A DNA stretch of 54,678 bases from a virus. The notes under the pieces are model-generated. The model ran no database searches. It was not told the origin of the DNA and was given only the letters and a program-made list of their open reading frames with translations. Below are positions 32,942 through 41,615 of this stretch, piece by piece; position 1 is the stretch's first letter, and the number at the start of each line of letters is the position of its first letter. The position numbers and the translations under genes are program-made. The stretch lies in the IMG/VR virus record IMGVR_UViG_3300028283_000235, positions 1 through 54,678 of that record. One strand, written 5' to 3'.

Positions 32942-33690
32942 AGATCAATCTTGTAGAAAATATCACATACTGCGTTACAATCACAATAAGTAACCTTAGT
33001 AAGATCGTAGAAATCATAAGTCCTAGGACAAGGTACTGGAGTATGTCCAACAATCTGGTGATAACCAGCTAATGGTTTGGTATAAGTTTCGATCTTATCA
33101 GCCCAAAGAGGACCACCAACCTTGTTGTGTCCACCACGATGATGGCTAACCATAAAGATAGCAGGATGCTTAAATTCATACATCAAATTCAAAAGATCCG
33201 CGATATTTTTACAATCTCCAAGAAAATCCCTGAAACGAGTTTCCTCTGTTCCGTTAAGGATAGGTTGAACGTGATATTGGTACCAACCTTTATGGATACC
33301 AGCGTGGGTCCAAATTGTATTCTTGTACTGGTAAGCGATCTTGAATAAATCACGATTTTCGTGAAAAAGTTGATAAAGATCTGGTCCCATTTCTGGACGA
33401 TGTCCACTGATACCATTATCATTCATGATATAAGCAACGTCGTGATTACCAAGAAGTAACTCAACATTATCAGGATAGTCTTTCTTTAATTGGATGATTT
33501 CCTTTAAATTGTGGAGGATTTCAACGTTGCTTAATCCCCAATCATCAACGTAATCCCCTAAAAATACAACCTTATTTATTGTAAAATTGATATTACAGTA
33601 CATTATTTCACCAGTATCTTCGTTGATGCGATACACTGCATTTTTCCATTTATCATGGCCGTGGACGTCTCCAATTGTAACGATTTTCAT
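32938..33690 (-). CDS. Calcineurin-like metallophosphatase
   Basis: The 250-residue protein has the metal-binding motifs of PPP-type phosphoesterases in order: GDVHGHDKW (residues 7-15), FLGDYVDDWG (about 44-53), LLGNHDVAY (about 81-89), WTHAGIH and IVGHTPV. Lambda phage phosphatase and bacterial PrpA/ApaH are relatives. It may dephosphorylate host proteins or dinucleotides. It is read toward the Ig-domain gene with a 4-base stop overlap. The family call is firm; the substrate is unknown. Confidence 0.85.
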   Translation of the reverse strand: MKIVTIGDVHGHDKWKNAVYRINEDTGEIMYCNINFTINKVVFLGDYVDDWGLSNVEILHNLKEIIQLKKDYPDNVELLLGNHDVAYIMNDNGISGHRPEMGPDLYQLFHENRDLFKIAYQYKNTIWTHAGIHKGWYQYHVQPILNGTEETRFRDFLGDCKNIADLLNLMYEFKHPAIFMVSHHRGGHNKVGGPLWADKIETYTKPLAGYHQIVGHTPVPCPRTYDFYDLTKVTYCDCNAVCDIFYKIDL

Positions 33691-33695
33691 TTTTA

Positions 33696-34493
33696 TTAAT
33701 TATAAATCCAAGTAGTATCTGGATATTTTATTGAATTTTTAGCTTTACCGTTAAGAATATTATTTAACGCCTTATAACTTATTTTTAACACATCGGAAGC
33801 TTCTTTAGCATTTAAATATTCTTTTATAAATATTCCATTTTTATATTCTTTTATTTTTCTATTACGTAGAATGATTTTGTCTCTGATAGAGTCGATTTTT
33901 ATTGGATAATTATCAAAATAATAGAAAAATCTAAATTCTTTTGTGTGTTCTGAATGATTTTTCAAACATGAAGATATTAAGTTTTTATTTATATTTAATA
34001 TAACAGAAGCAGTCTTAATGCCTTTTATTTCTTTAATGAAATTTCCGTCAATATCATATACTAGTATGTTCTTTTTAATATTTTCCAATGCTTTTTCGTC
34101 GTTCAATCTTTTGTGTCCTATTTTAAATTTTCCATTATTTTCTTTTTTACTAGATTCACTTATTTTTTTCTTTGTTTCCACGCTGTGTTTAAACCCAATC
34201 GGTAACCCATCTCCACCATCAGTTAAATTTGTTAAATTATAAATTTTTCTAAAATAATAAATCCAATATATTTCTCTATCGTTTAATTCATTCTCGTTAC
34301 ACAATTCCACTGTTCTTATTAAAGGTTTTAATCCATTTTCTTTTAAAGATTTGATCCAACTAGTTTTATGAGTAATTGATTTATCTCTACAATGATTCCA
34401 CAATCTTTTCTGTAAAAGAGATACAGTTTTTCCAACATATCTAACATCATTTGTGATTGGATCTATTAAAATATAAATTTGTGGAATTTTCAT
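33696..34493 (-). CDS. GIY-YIG homing endonuclease
   Basis: The 265-residue protein begins with IPQIYILIDPITNDVRYVGKT, a GIY-YIG core with YVG in place of YIG, followed by LWNHCRDK and an Arg/Glu-containing helix. A NUMOD3-like SVETKKKISESSKKEN and two NUMOD1-like repeats (KGIKTASVILNINKNLI, LNAKEASDVLKISYKAL) follow for DNA binding. It lies 5 bases before the phosphatase gene and has the TATATATTAATT motif 11 bases ahead of its ATG. A mobile selfish gene. Confidence 0.83.
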   Translation of the reverse strand: MKIPQIYILIDPITNDVRYVGKTVSLLQKRLWNHCRDKSITHKTSWIKSLKENGLKPLIRTVELCNENELNDREIYWIYYFRKIYNLTNLTDGGDGLPIGFKHSVETKKKISESSKKENNGKFKIGHKRLNDEKALENIKKNILVYDIDGNFIKEIKGIKTASVILNINKNLISSCLKNHSEHTKEFRFFYYFDNYPIKIDSIRDKIILRNRKIKEYKNGIFIKEYLNAKEASDVLKISYKALNNILNGKAKNSIKYPDTTWIYN

Positions 34494-34504
34494 GTTTTTA
34501 CAAG

Positions 34505-34516
34505 TATATATTAATT
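34505..34516 (-). promoter_or_regulatory. Candidate phage promoter motif
   Basis: AATTAATATATA on the minus strand, 11 bases before the GIY-YIG start at 34493; it matches the core TTAATATATA. Confidence 0.4.
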
Positions 34517-34588
34517 TTTAATACCCAAAAAAACATAATATTCAATTTTATTTGTACAAAGATAGGGAAATTAAATTAAATTAAAAAA

Positions 34589-36088
34589 TTAACTGGTTTT
34601 TTTACGAAACCTTCCCATCTTATCTCTATAATATGTTGGATGATAATCTTCTTTATCCATAGGCTCTCCCCAATCATCGAGGTTTTCCGCTGGTTTAATT
34701 CTTGGTTGTAATTGATCTTTTTCATCTGAAATTTTAGTGTTCTGATCAACAACAACTTTTGGTTCTAGTTGGACCACAGGTTGTGGAACCTTATCTGTTA
34801 GTTTATCAAGATCTTCTTCCGTTAAATAAAAACTACCTTTTTCATCATATGGTGGCATTGTGCTTCTTTGAGCCATAATAAGTTTTCCATCAGCGTCTAT
34901 ATTTTTAGCCCAAGTATAATGTGGGAAATAATGGCATAACGCTTCGTATTCTTCATTTGTTAACGGCCTTTTAAAAGGTTGCTTTGGATTAACTGATCCA
35001 CTTGATTTTCTTGGATCAATATCTATTTTTGGTGTATGAGACTTTTCTTCCTCTAGTCTTTCTTTAACATATTTCTTTGGGCAAAAAGCGTGATAAGTAT
35101 TTACCCAACTATAATTACAGTACGGTGACGGTAAACTACTAGGATTATCTGTTAATAAATTATGTTCAAAATTCACATACATAGAATCAAAAGGACAATA
35201 ATAAGTAAATCTTGTTTCTAAAGATATACACAAACCACTATAATTAGGACCACCCTGTTTTACTACAGCATTTGGGTATTTCTTTCTTAAATAATCTAAC
35301 ATCATAACATCATATTTTCCACTTACACCGTAATAATTTCCCCACACAGTATGAAATTCGCCTTTCTTCCATAATTTACTATCACATACCTGAATACCTT
35401 GTTGGAAAGATCTTCTAGCCATAATAACACCATTATCCCAAACTACAACTACCCCGCATTGTTCAGGATTTTTAGTATAAATATCGAATTCACTAACTTT
35501 AGGTTCTGTGTATTTTCCAAAACTATTTTCAGCCTGATGGAAATTAGCACAACTATATCCAAAATTCTTTGATAATTCCTTCTTATAATTATAAGCTCTC
35601 AAAGAATCCATACCTCTGAATTCCTCTACTCTACAAGATGTATCCTTTACACTTGCTAATTTATTCACAAACGCTTCAATATCAGTCTGTTTAATGTTAG
35701 TATTAATATATTGTTCGTTAAAAATTTCCTTTAAAACTTTAGTTGCTTTCATCTTGACTCTTCTTGTAGAAGACCATTTATCTGGTGATTCATCGAAATA
35801 TCTGGATTTCAAAAAAGAAATATTACCTTCATCATCAATATCAAGGTAGTTAACTGGATCTTTTGCCAAATACTTCCTAGTAACTCCGCCTTCTAATTTT
35901 GATAAAAGTTCAGCAACTTTATAACTGTCCTTCATAGAAGAAATAAGTTTCTTTAATTTTTCAGATATATGAAAATTAACCACTTCTTCTGGATCAATAG
36001 CAACAGGCTCAGGTCTAACATATACTGGTTTAACATCTTGATCTAAACCTTCGTTTAAAAATTGTAAAAATTTTCTAATTCTAGTCAT
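34589..36088 (-). CDS. SCM-related phage protein with CTS-like N-terminus
   Basis: Starting at the ATG at 36088, it begins MTRIRKFLQFLNE|GLDQD, fitting a capsid-targeting peptide (L-N-E then Gly). It is a close paralogue of 36095-37411 and more distant from the cluster at 15919-22555. Shared features are ISEKLKKLISSM, YLDIDDEGNISFLKSRYF, RRVKMKATKVL, FRGMDSLRAYNY, GYSCANFHQ (Cys kept, SCA for SCM), YTKNPEQCGVVVV and RRSFQQG. A degenerate WC module (TYYCPFDSMYVNFEHNLL) follows, with a Pro-rich tail. I infer a packaged protein; activity is unknown. Confidence 0.7.
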   Translation of the reverse strand: MTRIRKFLQFLNEGLDQDVKPVYVRPEPVAIDPEEVVNFHISEKLKKLISSMKDSYKVAELLSKLEGGVTRKYLAKDPVNYLDIDDEGNISFLKSRYFDESPDKWSSTRRVKMKATKVLKEIFNEQYINTNIKQTDIEAFVNKLASVKDTSCRVEEFRGMDSLRAYNYKKELSKNFGYSCANFHQAENSFGKYTEPKVSEFDIYTKNPEQCGVVVVWDNGVIMARRSFQQGIQVCDSKLWKKGEFHTVWGNYYGVSGKYDVMMLDYLRKKYPNAVVKQGGPNYSGLCISLETRFTYYCPFDSMYVNFEHNLLTDNPSSLPSPYCNYSWVNTYHAFCPKKYVKERLEEEKSHTPKIDIDPRKSSGSVNPKQPFKRPLTNEEYEALCHYFPHYTWAKNIDADGKLIMAQRSTMPPYDEKGSFYLTEEDLDKLTDKVPQPVVQLEPKVVVDQNTKISDEKDQLQPRIKPAENLDDWGEPMDKEDYHPTYYRDKMGRFRKKTS

Positions 36089-36094
36089 ATACAA

Positions 36095-37411
36095 TTATTT
36101 CTTTTCTTCTTCTACGTGTTTAATATTTTTGGGATTACAAGCGAATAATTTACCCGTTTCGTCCCATCTTATTCTATATTTACCATCTTCTCTAGTCTCA
36201 ACAAAAACTGCTGTTTTACCAAAATAGTCTGGTTTTTCTGCAACTACTTCTTCGTCTTTAGCTTTACCTGCTTTTGGAGCTTTAGCAGCCTTAGGCTGTC
36301 TTACGTAAACAACTTTTTCACCAGGTAAAAATGGTCTTGGTGGTGGAGGTGGTGGCGGTACTTCTGGCATTGGTTCTGGTTCTAATTCACCTTTTTCTTC
36401 TTTAATTCTTCTATTAACTAAATCTTTAGGACAATGAGCGTGATAAGTGCCAACCCATCTTAAATTCTTTGGGTACCCTTCTTTTTCTAAAGATTGGTTT
36501 CGTCCACCATATCCATCAGATAATAAATTGTATTCAAAACAAACATTCATACTATCGAACGGACAGTATTCAGCAAACCTTGTTTCCATTTTTATAACAA
36601 AATTACCACCACCCATTGATGCTGCGTTATATTTATTTATAAGATAATCAGTTACTAATTTATCAAACTTTCCCCCTCTACCAGCCACACCGTAACCGTT
36701 TCCATATACTGTGGCCAAATCTCCTTTTTTAAATTTTCCTCCATCTATTAAGTTAGCACCTTGTTGAAAGGAACGTCTGTACATAACTTTACCATTTTCC
36801 ATAATTACAACAACACCACAATTTTCAGGGTTCTTCACATATACATCGTATTGTGCCAGTGTTGGTTCGGCGTGACCTCCGAAATTATTTTTCCTTTGGT
36901 GAAAATTAGCACAAGTGTAACCAAAATCTTTAGCACATTCTTCTGTGTAATTATAAGCTCTCAATAAATCTTTACCTCTCCATTCTAATATTTGAACACC
37001 TTTTTTGGCTTTTATTGCGGCCAATTTAGCGAGATATGTTTCAACATCAGTGTCCTTAATGTTAGCTTTTGAAAAATCTTCACTGAAAGTGTCTCTTAAC
37101 ACTTTTCCAGTTTTTTGTTTTATTCTTCTTTTAGTTGCCCAAAAGTCACCATCTGGAAAATATCTAGATTTCAAATAACTCACGTAATCACCGTCGTCTT
37201 CCAATTCAAAATAATTTGCTGGATCCTTTGATAAATCAGCTTTATTTACGCCTTCACCCAATTTTAAAAATAGATCAGCTATCTTATATTCTTTTCTTAA
37301 AGGGGTTAAAAACTTAATCATTTTATCAGATAAATGTAATTTAACCACTTCTGGTTCTCCTACTCCATCTTCAACTAATTCATTTAAAAACTGATTATAT
37401 TTCTTTACCAT
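36095..37411 (-). CDS. SCM-related phage protein with CTS-like N-terminus
   Basis: The 438-residue paralogue opens MVKKYNQFLNE|LVEDG, one of the clearest capsid-targeting-like peptides (L-N-E). Family blocks: LSDKMIKFLTPL, YFELEDDGDYVSYLKSRYF, EWRGKDLLRAYNY, GYTCANFHQRKN, YVKNPENCGVVVI and RRSFQQGANL. A degenerate WC module (AEYCPFDSMNVCFEYNLL) is followed by a Pro-rich linker (PEVPPPPPPPRPF) and a short basic C-terminal domain. Gene order suggests a tandem duplication with 34589-36088, 6 bases apart. Confidence 0.7.
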   Translation of the reverse strand: MVKKYNQFLNELVEDGVGEPEVVKLHLSDKMIKFLTPLRKEYKIADLFLKLGEGVNKADLSKDPANYFELEDDGDYVSYLKSRYFPDGDFWATKRRIKQKTGKVLRDTFSEDFSKANIKDTDVETYLAKLAAIKAKKGVQILEWRGKDLLRAYNYTEECAKDFGYTCANFHQRKNNFGGHAEPTLAQYDVYVKNPENCGVVVIMENGKVMYRRSFQQGANLIDGGKFKKGDLATVYGNGYGVAGRGGKFDKLVTDYLINKYNAASMGGGNFVIKMETRFAEYCPFDSMNVCFEYNLLSDGYGGRNQSLEKEGYPKNLRWVGTYHAHCPKDLVNRRIKEEKGELEPEPMPEVPPPPPPPRPFLPGEKVVYVRQPKAAKAPKAGKAKDEEVVAEKPDYFGKTAVFVETREDGKYRIRWDETGKLFACNPKNIKHVEEEKK

Positions 37412-37425
37412 AGCTTTTTTATTTA

Positions 37426-38187
37426 TTATCTAGCCATCTTAAACCAAGATGTCGTACTTTGCTCTTTTATATAAGTCTTTACTTCTTCTACCATTTCCTT
37501 ACCTTGTGTTATAATATCATTAGCATTATATGTGAAGTTACCTGGCATGTTAAAATTAAATCTACCCAACAATTCACCCATTCTTGCTCTACAAGTTCCA
37601 ATTATAAATCTTTTAAACATTTCAAAATCAAAGAGTTCTTCCTCCTGTATTCTCACCCAACATTCCAACATAAGATTGGATTGATCCTCAATTGCCGATA
37701 AAAAGTGTAATCTTTTATTTATATGGTTAAAGTTATGAGCAATTGTATTTTTTGTGAGTTTATTGATTTCATCTGCGAAATAACTGATAGTTGATCTATA
37801 TAAGGCTAAATCACCAGCGGTAGTTACAAATGATGTTAAGAATGGTTGGTTAGTTACACCTAGGTTTATTGAAAGGTTTGGTGCTTGAATACCTAATCTA
37901 AATAAAGAAGTATCTTCCATTTTAACAATTTTAGTGATGGCTTCTACTTCTTCTGGTAGTTGGAAGTATTGGAAAGTAGCGTATGTTTCACGCATAAGAT
38001 GGTCGTATTTAACGAAGTAGTAAAATTTTTGAACAGCGAACTGGTAATTCTTATAGAACCATTCTAGAGTAATTTCTTTGATCATACGTTTAACTTCTTG
38101 ATCCGGTAACACTTTTGGAAGAGCTCCTGAAAAAGTTAAATCTTGTTGAACTATATCTATTAATTGTTCTAAAGTAATTGAAGCCAT
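37426..38187 (-). CDS. Probable phage structural protein
   Basis: The 253-residue, mainly helical protein begins MASITLEQLIDIVQQDLTFSG and ends TSSWFKMAR. It has no CTS, signal peptide or membrane helix. Composition and size fit a neck, head-completion or tail-terminator protein, but no motif confirms this and I do not recognise the family. AATTAATATATA lies 19 bases before its start. Confidence 0.55.
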   Translation of the reverse strand: MASITLEQLIDIVQQDLTFSGALPKVLPDQEVKRMIKEITLEWFYKNYQFAVQKFYYFVKYDHLMRETYATFQYFQLPEEVEAITKIVKMEDTSLFRLGIQAPNLSINLGVTNQPFLTSFVTTAGDLALYRSTISYFADEINKLTKNTIAHNFNHINKRLHFLSAIEDQSNLMLECWVRIQEEELFDFEMFKRFIIGTCRARMGELLGRFNFNMPGNFTYNANDIITQGKEMVEEVKTYIKEQSTTSWFKMAR

Positions 38188-38206
38188 AATAACAATTTCT
38201 TTTTGC

Positions 38207-38218
38207 TATATATTAATT
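38207..38218 (-). promoter_or_regulatory. Candidate phage promoter motif
   Basis: AATTAATATATA on the minus strand, 19 bases before the start at 38187. Confidence 0.4.
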
Positions 38219-38226
38219 TATTATTA

Positions 38227-38529
38227 TCATTTTATAATTTCACAACAATCTCTTGGTATTAAATAACCAATTGTATTTGGATTTGGATCTGTATCTATTT
38301 CTGGATATACTACGTAACAAAATACATCGTGATATATCTCGGGTAAAGGGTCTTTAATCTCTGCTGTTTTACCAATAAAAGATCTAAATTTTTCTTTAAA
38401 CATACAGGCGTCTACGTAATCATTTAGTTTTGGTGTAATCTTCACAAGCACAGGACTAACATTTCCCCATTCGTCTTCTTCACCGTATGGATCTAAATCA
38501 TTTTCAAATAATTTGAAATTAGTTATCAT
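38227..38529 (-). CDS. Small protein with CTS-like and DPYGEE motifs
   Basis: The 100-residue protein starts MITNFKLFE|NDLDPYGEEDEWG. KLFE fits the L-x-E cleavage pattern, and DPYGEEDEW directly after it matches the peptide in 26851-27333 and 40477-41610. A beta-rich body (LVKITPKLNDYVDA, FCYVVYPEID, GYLIPRDCCEII) follows. If cleaved after Glu9, the mature protein would start two residues before DPYGEE. Function unknown. Confidence 0.65.
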   Translation of the reverse strand: MITNFKLFENDLDPYGEEDEWGNVSPVLVKITPKLNDYVDACMFKEKFRSFIGKTAEIKDPLPEIYHDVFCYVVYPEIDTDPNPNTIGYLIPRDCCEIIK

Positions 38530-38537
38530 TATGTGGT

Positions 38538-38549
38538 TATATATTAAAA
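38538..38549 (-). promoter_or_regulatory. Candidate phage promoter motif, divergent pair
   Basis: Exact TTTTAATATATA on the minus strand, 8 bases before the start at 38529, and 13 bases from an identical copy on the plus strand. Confidence 0.5.
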
Positions 38550-38562
38550 AATGATTACGAAC

Positions 38563-38574
38563 TTTTAATATATA
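38563..38574 (+). promoter_or_regulatory. Candidate phage promoter motif, divergent pair
   Basis: Exact TTTTAATATATA on the plus strand, 17 bases before the ATG at 38592. It forms a divergent pair with 38538-38549. Confidence 0.55.
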
Positions 38575-38591
38575 AAAATAAAAAATCTGCG

Positions 38592-39188
38592 ATGAAGGTG
38601 ATAAAGTTCTCTGACTACTTAATAGAATCCCAGAACATAAGTCAAAACGACGGAATATTAGTGGTTGTTGACGTTCAAAAACAATTCGATAAATTCATTC
38701 CTCAAAACTTCGAGCAAAATATATCCAAATATTGCGAAGAATTTCCTAAAGATGATAATACGGGTAAAGGAGTATACCAGATTTGGGACGCCAATAAAGC
38801 GCAGAACTTTAGTTATAATTTCCCCAACACTATACAAACAGTGAAGAAGAATTATGGCACTAAATTCGATAACGGTATAAAACAAATAGCAGATAACCTT
38901 CTTAAACAAAATCCAAAAGTGGGTGCAAAATTTAAAATCAATAATAAAAACGCTTACCTTATTAGAGTTGATAATAACCACAAATGGTTTTACGTGAACG
39001 AAGATCTTTATAGTCTTTATCTTAAATTAAAAGGTAAGAGTATAGTTTTAGTTGGTGGCGCAGATGATGAATGTCTTGAAGACGTCTACGTATCAATGAA
39101 AGCATTTGGAGTAAATCCAACATATAATCACGATTACATATATGACGCACAAAATAACGATAAGCAAGTAGCTGCACCAAAGAAATAG
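38592..39188 (+). CDS. Isochorismatase-fold protein with CTS-like N-terminus
   Basis: The 198-residue protein opens MKVIKFSDYLIE|SQNIS, fitting the capsid-targeting pattern (L-I-E). The body has the cysteine-hydrolase fold of nicotinamidase and isochorismatase: ILVVVDVQKQF with Asp27, a Lys in the middle (NYGTKFDNG) and LVGGADDECLEDV with the candidate nucleophile Cys. The metal-binding His residues seen in PncA (DWHPEDH) are replaced (WDANKAQNF), so it is not an ordinary metal-dependent nicotinamidase. It may hydrolyse a related amide or be inactive. It has its own promoter-like motif and terminator. Confidence 0.72.
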   Translation: MKVIKFSDYLIESQNISQNDGILVVVDVQKQFDKFIPQNFEQNISKYCEEFPKDDNTGKGVYQIWDANKAQNFSYNFPNTIQTVKKNYGTKFDNGIKQIADNLLKQNPKVGAKFKINNKNAYLIRVDNNHKWFYVNEDLYSLYLKLKGKSIVLVGGADDECLEDVYVSMKAFGVNPTYNHDYIYDAQNNDKQVAAPKK

Positions 39189-39194
39189 GCATAA

Positions 39195-39222
39195 AAAAAG
39201 GGAACCAATTGGTTCCCTTTTT
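39195..39222. terminator. Bidirectional rho-independent terminator
   Basis: AAAAAGGGAACCAA at 39195-39208 pairs perfectly with 39209-39222, with A and T tracts on both sides. It lies between the convergent genes ending at 39188 and 39240. Confidence 0.9.
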
Positions 39223-39239
39223 CATTTTAGTAAAACTTC

Positions 39240-40322
39240 TTACTTTTTACCAGTGAGAGCGTTAATGTCCATTAAGAACATATTTCCACCGCTTCCACCT
39301 TTATCGCCACCACTACCAGTCATAAGGACATTAGGTACTTGTGATCCACCAGCCTGCCAAGCATTGATCCATTCGAGAACGATAATCTTTGGGTTTTGAT
39401 TGATAGCATTACCCTTGATTTTGAGGGCTTCTGCTTCACCCTGAGCGCCTTGGATAACGATATCCTTATCAATTTTAGCTTGAATTAACAGCTCGTTCTT
39501 CTGTTTGGTTACTTCGATTAAAGTAAGAGCCTTCTGTTCTTGAACTTTCTTGTTCTTGATTTCAGCTTCGTACTGTGGATCGTAGTAAACTTCACGAATA
39601 TCAATCTGATCAAGAATGAGTCTCCAAGAAGCCAATTCAAATTTCATTTTCTTCAAAACTTTATCCTGAATCTCCTGACGCTTCATAGAATAAACCTCAA
39701 TTGGGGTATATTCTGATACAACAAGAGCAAGACAAGATTTCAGTTTAGCTCTAATAACGTTTTCTTCGATCCAAATGTAACGAGAAGCCTCATTTCCATC
39801 TTGAGGAGTTACGTTCTGGTAAATCCAAGGAGCCTGATTTCCGTCAATCTTCCAAGATGCTGAAATATCAAAACCCATCTTGATACCTTCCGAAGTAGGT
39901 GCCCAAATAGCGTCGTCGTCTATTTTCTGTCCTTCTTTTGTTGCTTTTGCGCAAGTGTAAACCCAAACGGTTTTATCCATCATATGAATATCCCACCAAG
40001 GCATTACCACGCGCCAACCTGTATGAACTGCTTCATTTTTAACACCTGCTGGTGTAGTAATAACACCAACACTCTGTCCGTCCACCTTTACTACAAAAAT
40101 CCAGAAAAGGAAAAACAAAACAAACATAATTCCCGAAATAATACTAATTGGGAGAGTGAAGGGGAGTTCAATTTGAGGAGGTGCGTTCTTTCCTCTGTTT
40201 CCCCCAGCGGCTTGTGTTTTTAAGAAATCTTCGCGATTCATTTTTGAAACTTTGTTGGTAATCGCTCCACCAACGCCATAAATTAGCCCAAAAAGAGCTA
40301 TAATCACTAATATTGCTACCAT
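39240..40322 (-). CDS. SPFH/prohibitin-like membrane protein
   Basis: The 360-residue protein has an N-terminal membrane helix (residues 2-22), a second one (about 57-77) and then an SPFH (band 7) domain: VGVITTPAGVKNEAVHTGWRVVMPWWD, FDISASWKID, YTPIEVYSMKRQEIQDKV. A helical part follows (IREVYYDPQYEAEIKNKKVQEQKAL, AQGEAEALKIKGNAI) as in prohibitin and HflK/C. The tail is Gly-rich. SPFH proteins build large rings in membranes and regulate proteases or phage lysogeny. In a phage it could modify host membrane domains or FtsH activity. Confidence 0.85.
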   Translation of the reverse strand: MVAILVIIALFGLIYGVGGAITNKVSKMNREDFLKTQAAGGNRGKNAPPQIELPFTLPISIISGIMFVLFFLFWIFVVKVDGQSVGVITTPAGVKNEAVHTGWRVVMPWWDIHMMDKTVWVYTCAKATKEGQKIDDDAIWAPTSEGIKMGFDISASWKIDGNQAPWIYQNVTPQDGNEASRYIWIEENVIRAKLKSCLALVVSEYTPIEVYSMKRQEIQDKVLKKMKFELASWRLILDQIDIREVYYDPQYEAEIKNKKVQEQKALTLIEVTKQKNELLIQAKIDKDIVIQGAQGEAEALKIKGNAINQNPKIIVLEWINAWQAGGSQVPNVLMTGSGGDKGGSGGNMFLMDINALTGKK

Positions 40323-40476
40323 TTTTTTATTGGTATTAATAAATTGTCTACTCTATTCACCATTTTCGACATCCTGGTTTTTGATAACACAAATTTAAGA
40401 CGATTTTTGATTAAAAAAAAATAATCGATAAAATTTATTTTACCTTCGATTATATAAAGAAAAAATTGTGAAGTTT

Positions 40477-41610
40477 TTACTGACTATAAATTTTATCGTA
40501 AAATCTTGTTATTACATCTATTATTTTCTTAATCTTACCTTCTTTTCTCAATTTCTTAAATACTAAATTTTCAATTGAAAATTCACCTTCTTCCGTAAGA
40601 CCTTCCTTCCTAGACTTCATAATCTTAGATTTTAACTCTTTGGCGTTTTCGTAATATTCTTCTGCTTCTTCTGGTGATAATTCTTGTTTAGATAACTTTT
40701 CGTATTTAAGAATATCATATACTCTTGCGTCATATTTAACATTCACGTCTTTAGTATCTACGTTAGGTGGATTATAAACAGGTTTTGTTATCCATTCATC
40801 ATTCAATAACGAATATAAACCAGTGGCGTTATGTTCTTCTGTTTCATCTTGAATATACAATTCTACATCGTGTCCTTTTATAATAATATTATGTCTTAAA
40901 TTCCATATAAATCTTTGACCATCAATGGCTTTCTTAACTAGTTCAGTGTCTTCATTTATGTCTTTAAAATCACAAACTATATGAACGTCAATATCTGATT
41001 CTTCTGTATAGTTATAGTTTGCCATAGATCCAGTGAGATAAATATCTTTAATTTCTGTTTCTAATTCAACGTCATTGAAGAAGTCTTTAGCTATCTTTAT
41101 AAGTTTTTCTCTTATTCTTTCTATAAGTTTATCATCTTCCCATAAATCTTGGCAAAGAGTTTTCTTGTATGGAATTTTTCTTTCTTCTTTCAACATATCA
41201 TCCCATTCTTCTTCACCGTAAGGATCAAATTCTTTCATGTCATCTATAAATTTTTGTTTTGCTTCTTCTTTCCTTTTAATTTCTTTATCTCTTTCTATTC
41301 TATTATTATTCAATTCTTTCCTTTTACTTTTATATTCTTTCTCAGTAGAATAAAGATCTTCCCTATTTATCCATTTAATCTCTTTCCCACTTTTTTTATT
41401 TCTTAAAGCGTACCAAATCAGATCATTAATGTCTTCATATGTATTAATAACTTCATTTTCACCGTAATATTTAGATAACATTGAAAATCCAGCAACGTAC
41501 CAAACAGTGTCCCCTTTCTTAAACTTACTAGCTTTTAAAAGTTTAGATAATCTTTTATCAAATTCAGTAAGCTCATATTCTTCTTTTATAAATGAATTGT
41601 ATTTTAACAT
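40477..41610 (-). CDS. Polymerase-beta-like nucleotidyltransferase with CTS-like N-terminus
   Basis: The 377-residue protein starts MLKYNSFIKE|EYELTE, matching the capsid-targeting pattern (I-K-E). A middle part is coiled-coil-like and carries EFDPYGEEEWDDM, the DPYGEE motif. The following domain has IYLTGSMANYNYTEESDIDVHIV, with GS and D-x-D of the nucleotidyltransferase fold, and VELYI for the third acidic position. Such proteins add nucleotides to RNA or proteins, or act as toxins of the MNT type. A packaged nucleotidyltransferase delivered at infection is an attractive inference. Confidence 0.78.
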   Translation of the reverse strand: MLKYNSFIKEEYELTEFDKRLSKLLKASKFKKGDTVWYVAGFSMLSKYYGENEVINTYEDINDLIWYALRNKKSGKEIKWINREDLYSTEKEYKSKRKELNNNRIERDKEIKRKEEAKQKFIDDMKEFDPYGEEEWDDMLKEERKIPYKKTLCQDLWEDDKLIERIREKLIKIAKDFFNDVELETEIKDIYLTGSMANYNYTEESDIDVHIVCDFKDINEDTELVKKAIDGQRFIWNLRHNIIIKGHDVELYIQDETEEHNATGLYSLLNDEWITKPVYNPPNVDTKDVNVKYDARVYDILKYEKLSKQELSPEEAEEYYENAKELKSKIMKSRKEGLTEEGEFSIENLVFKKLRKEGKIKKIIDVITRFYDKIYSQ

Positions 41611-41615
41611 GAATC

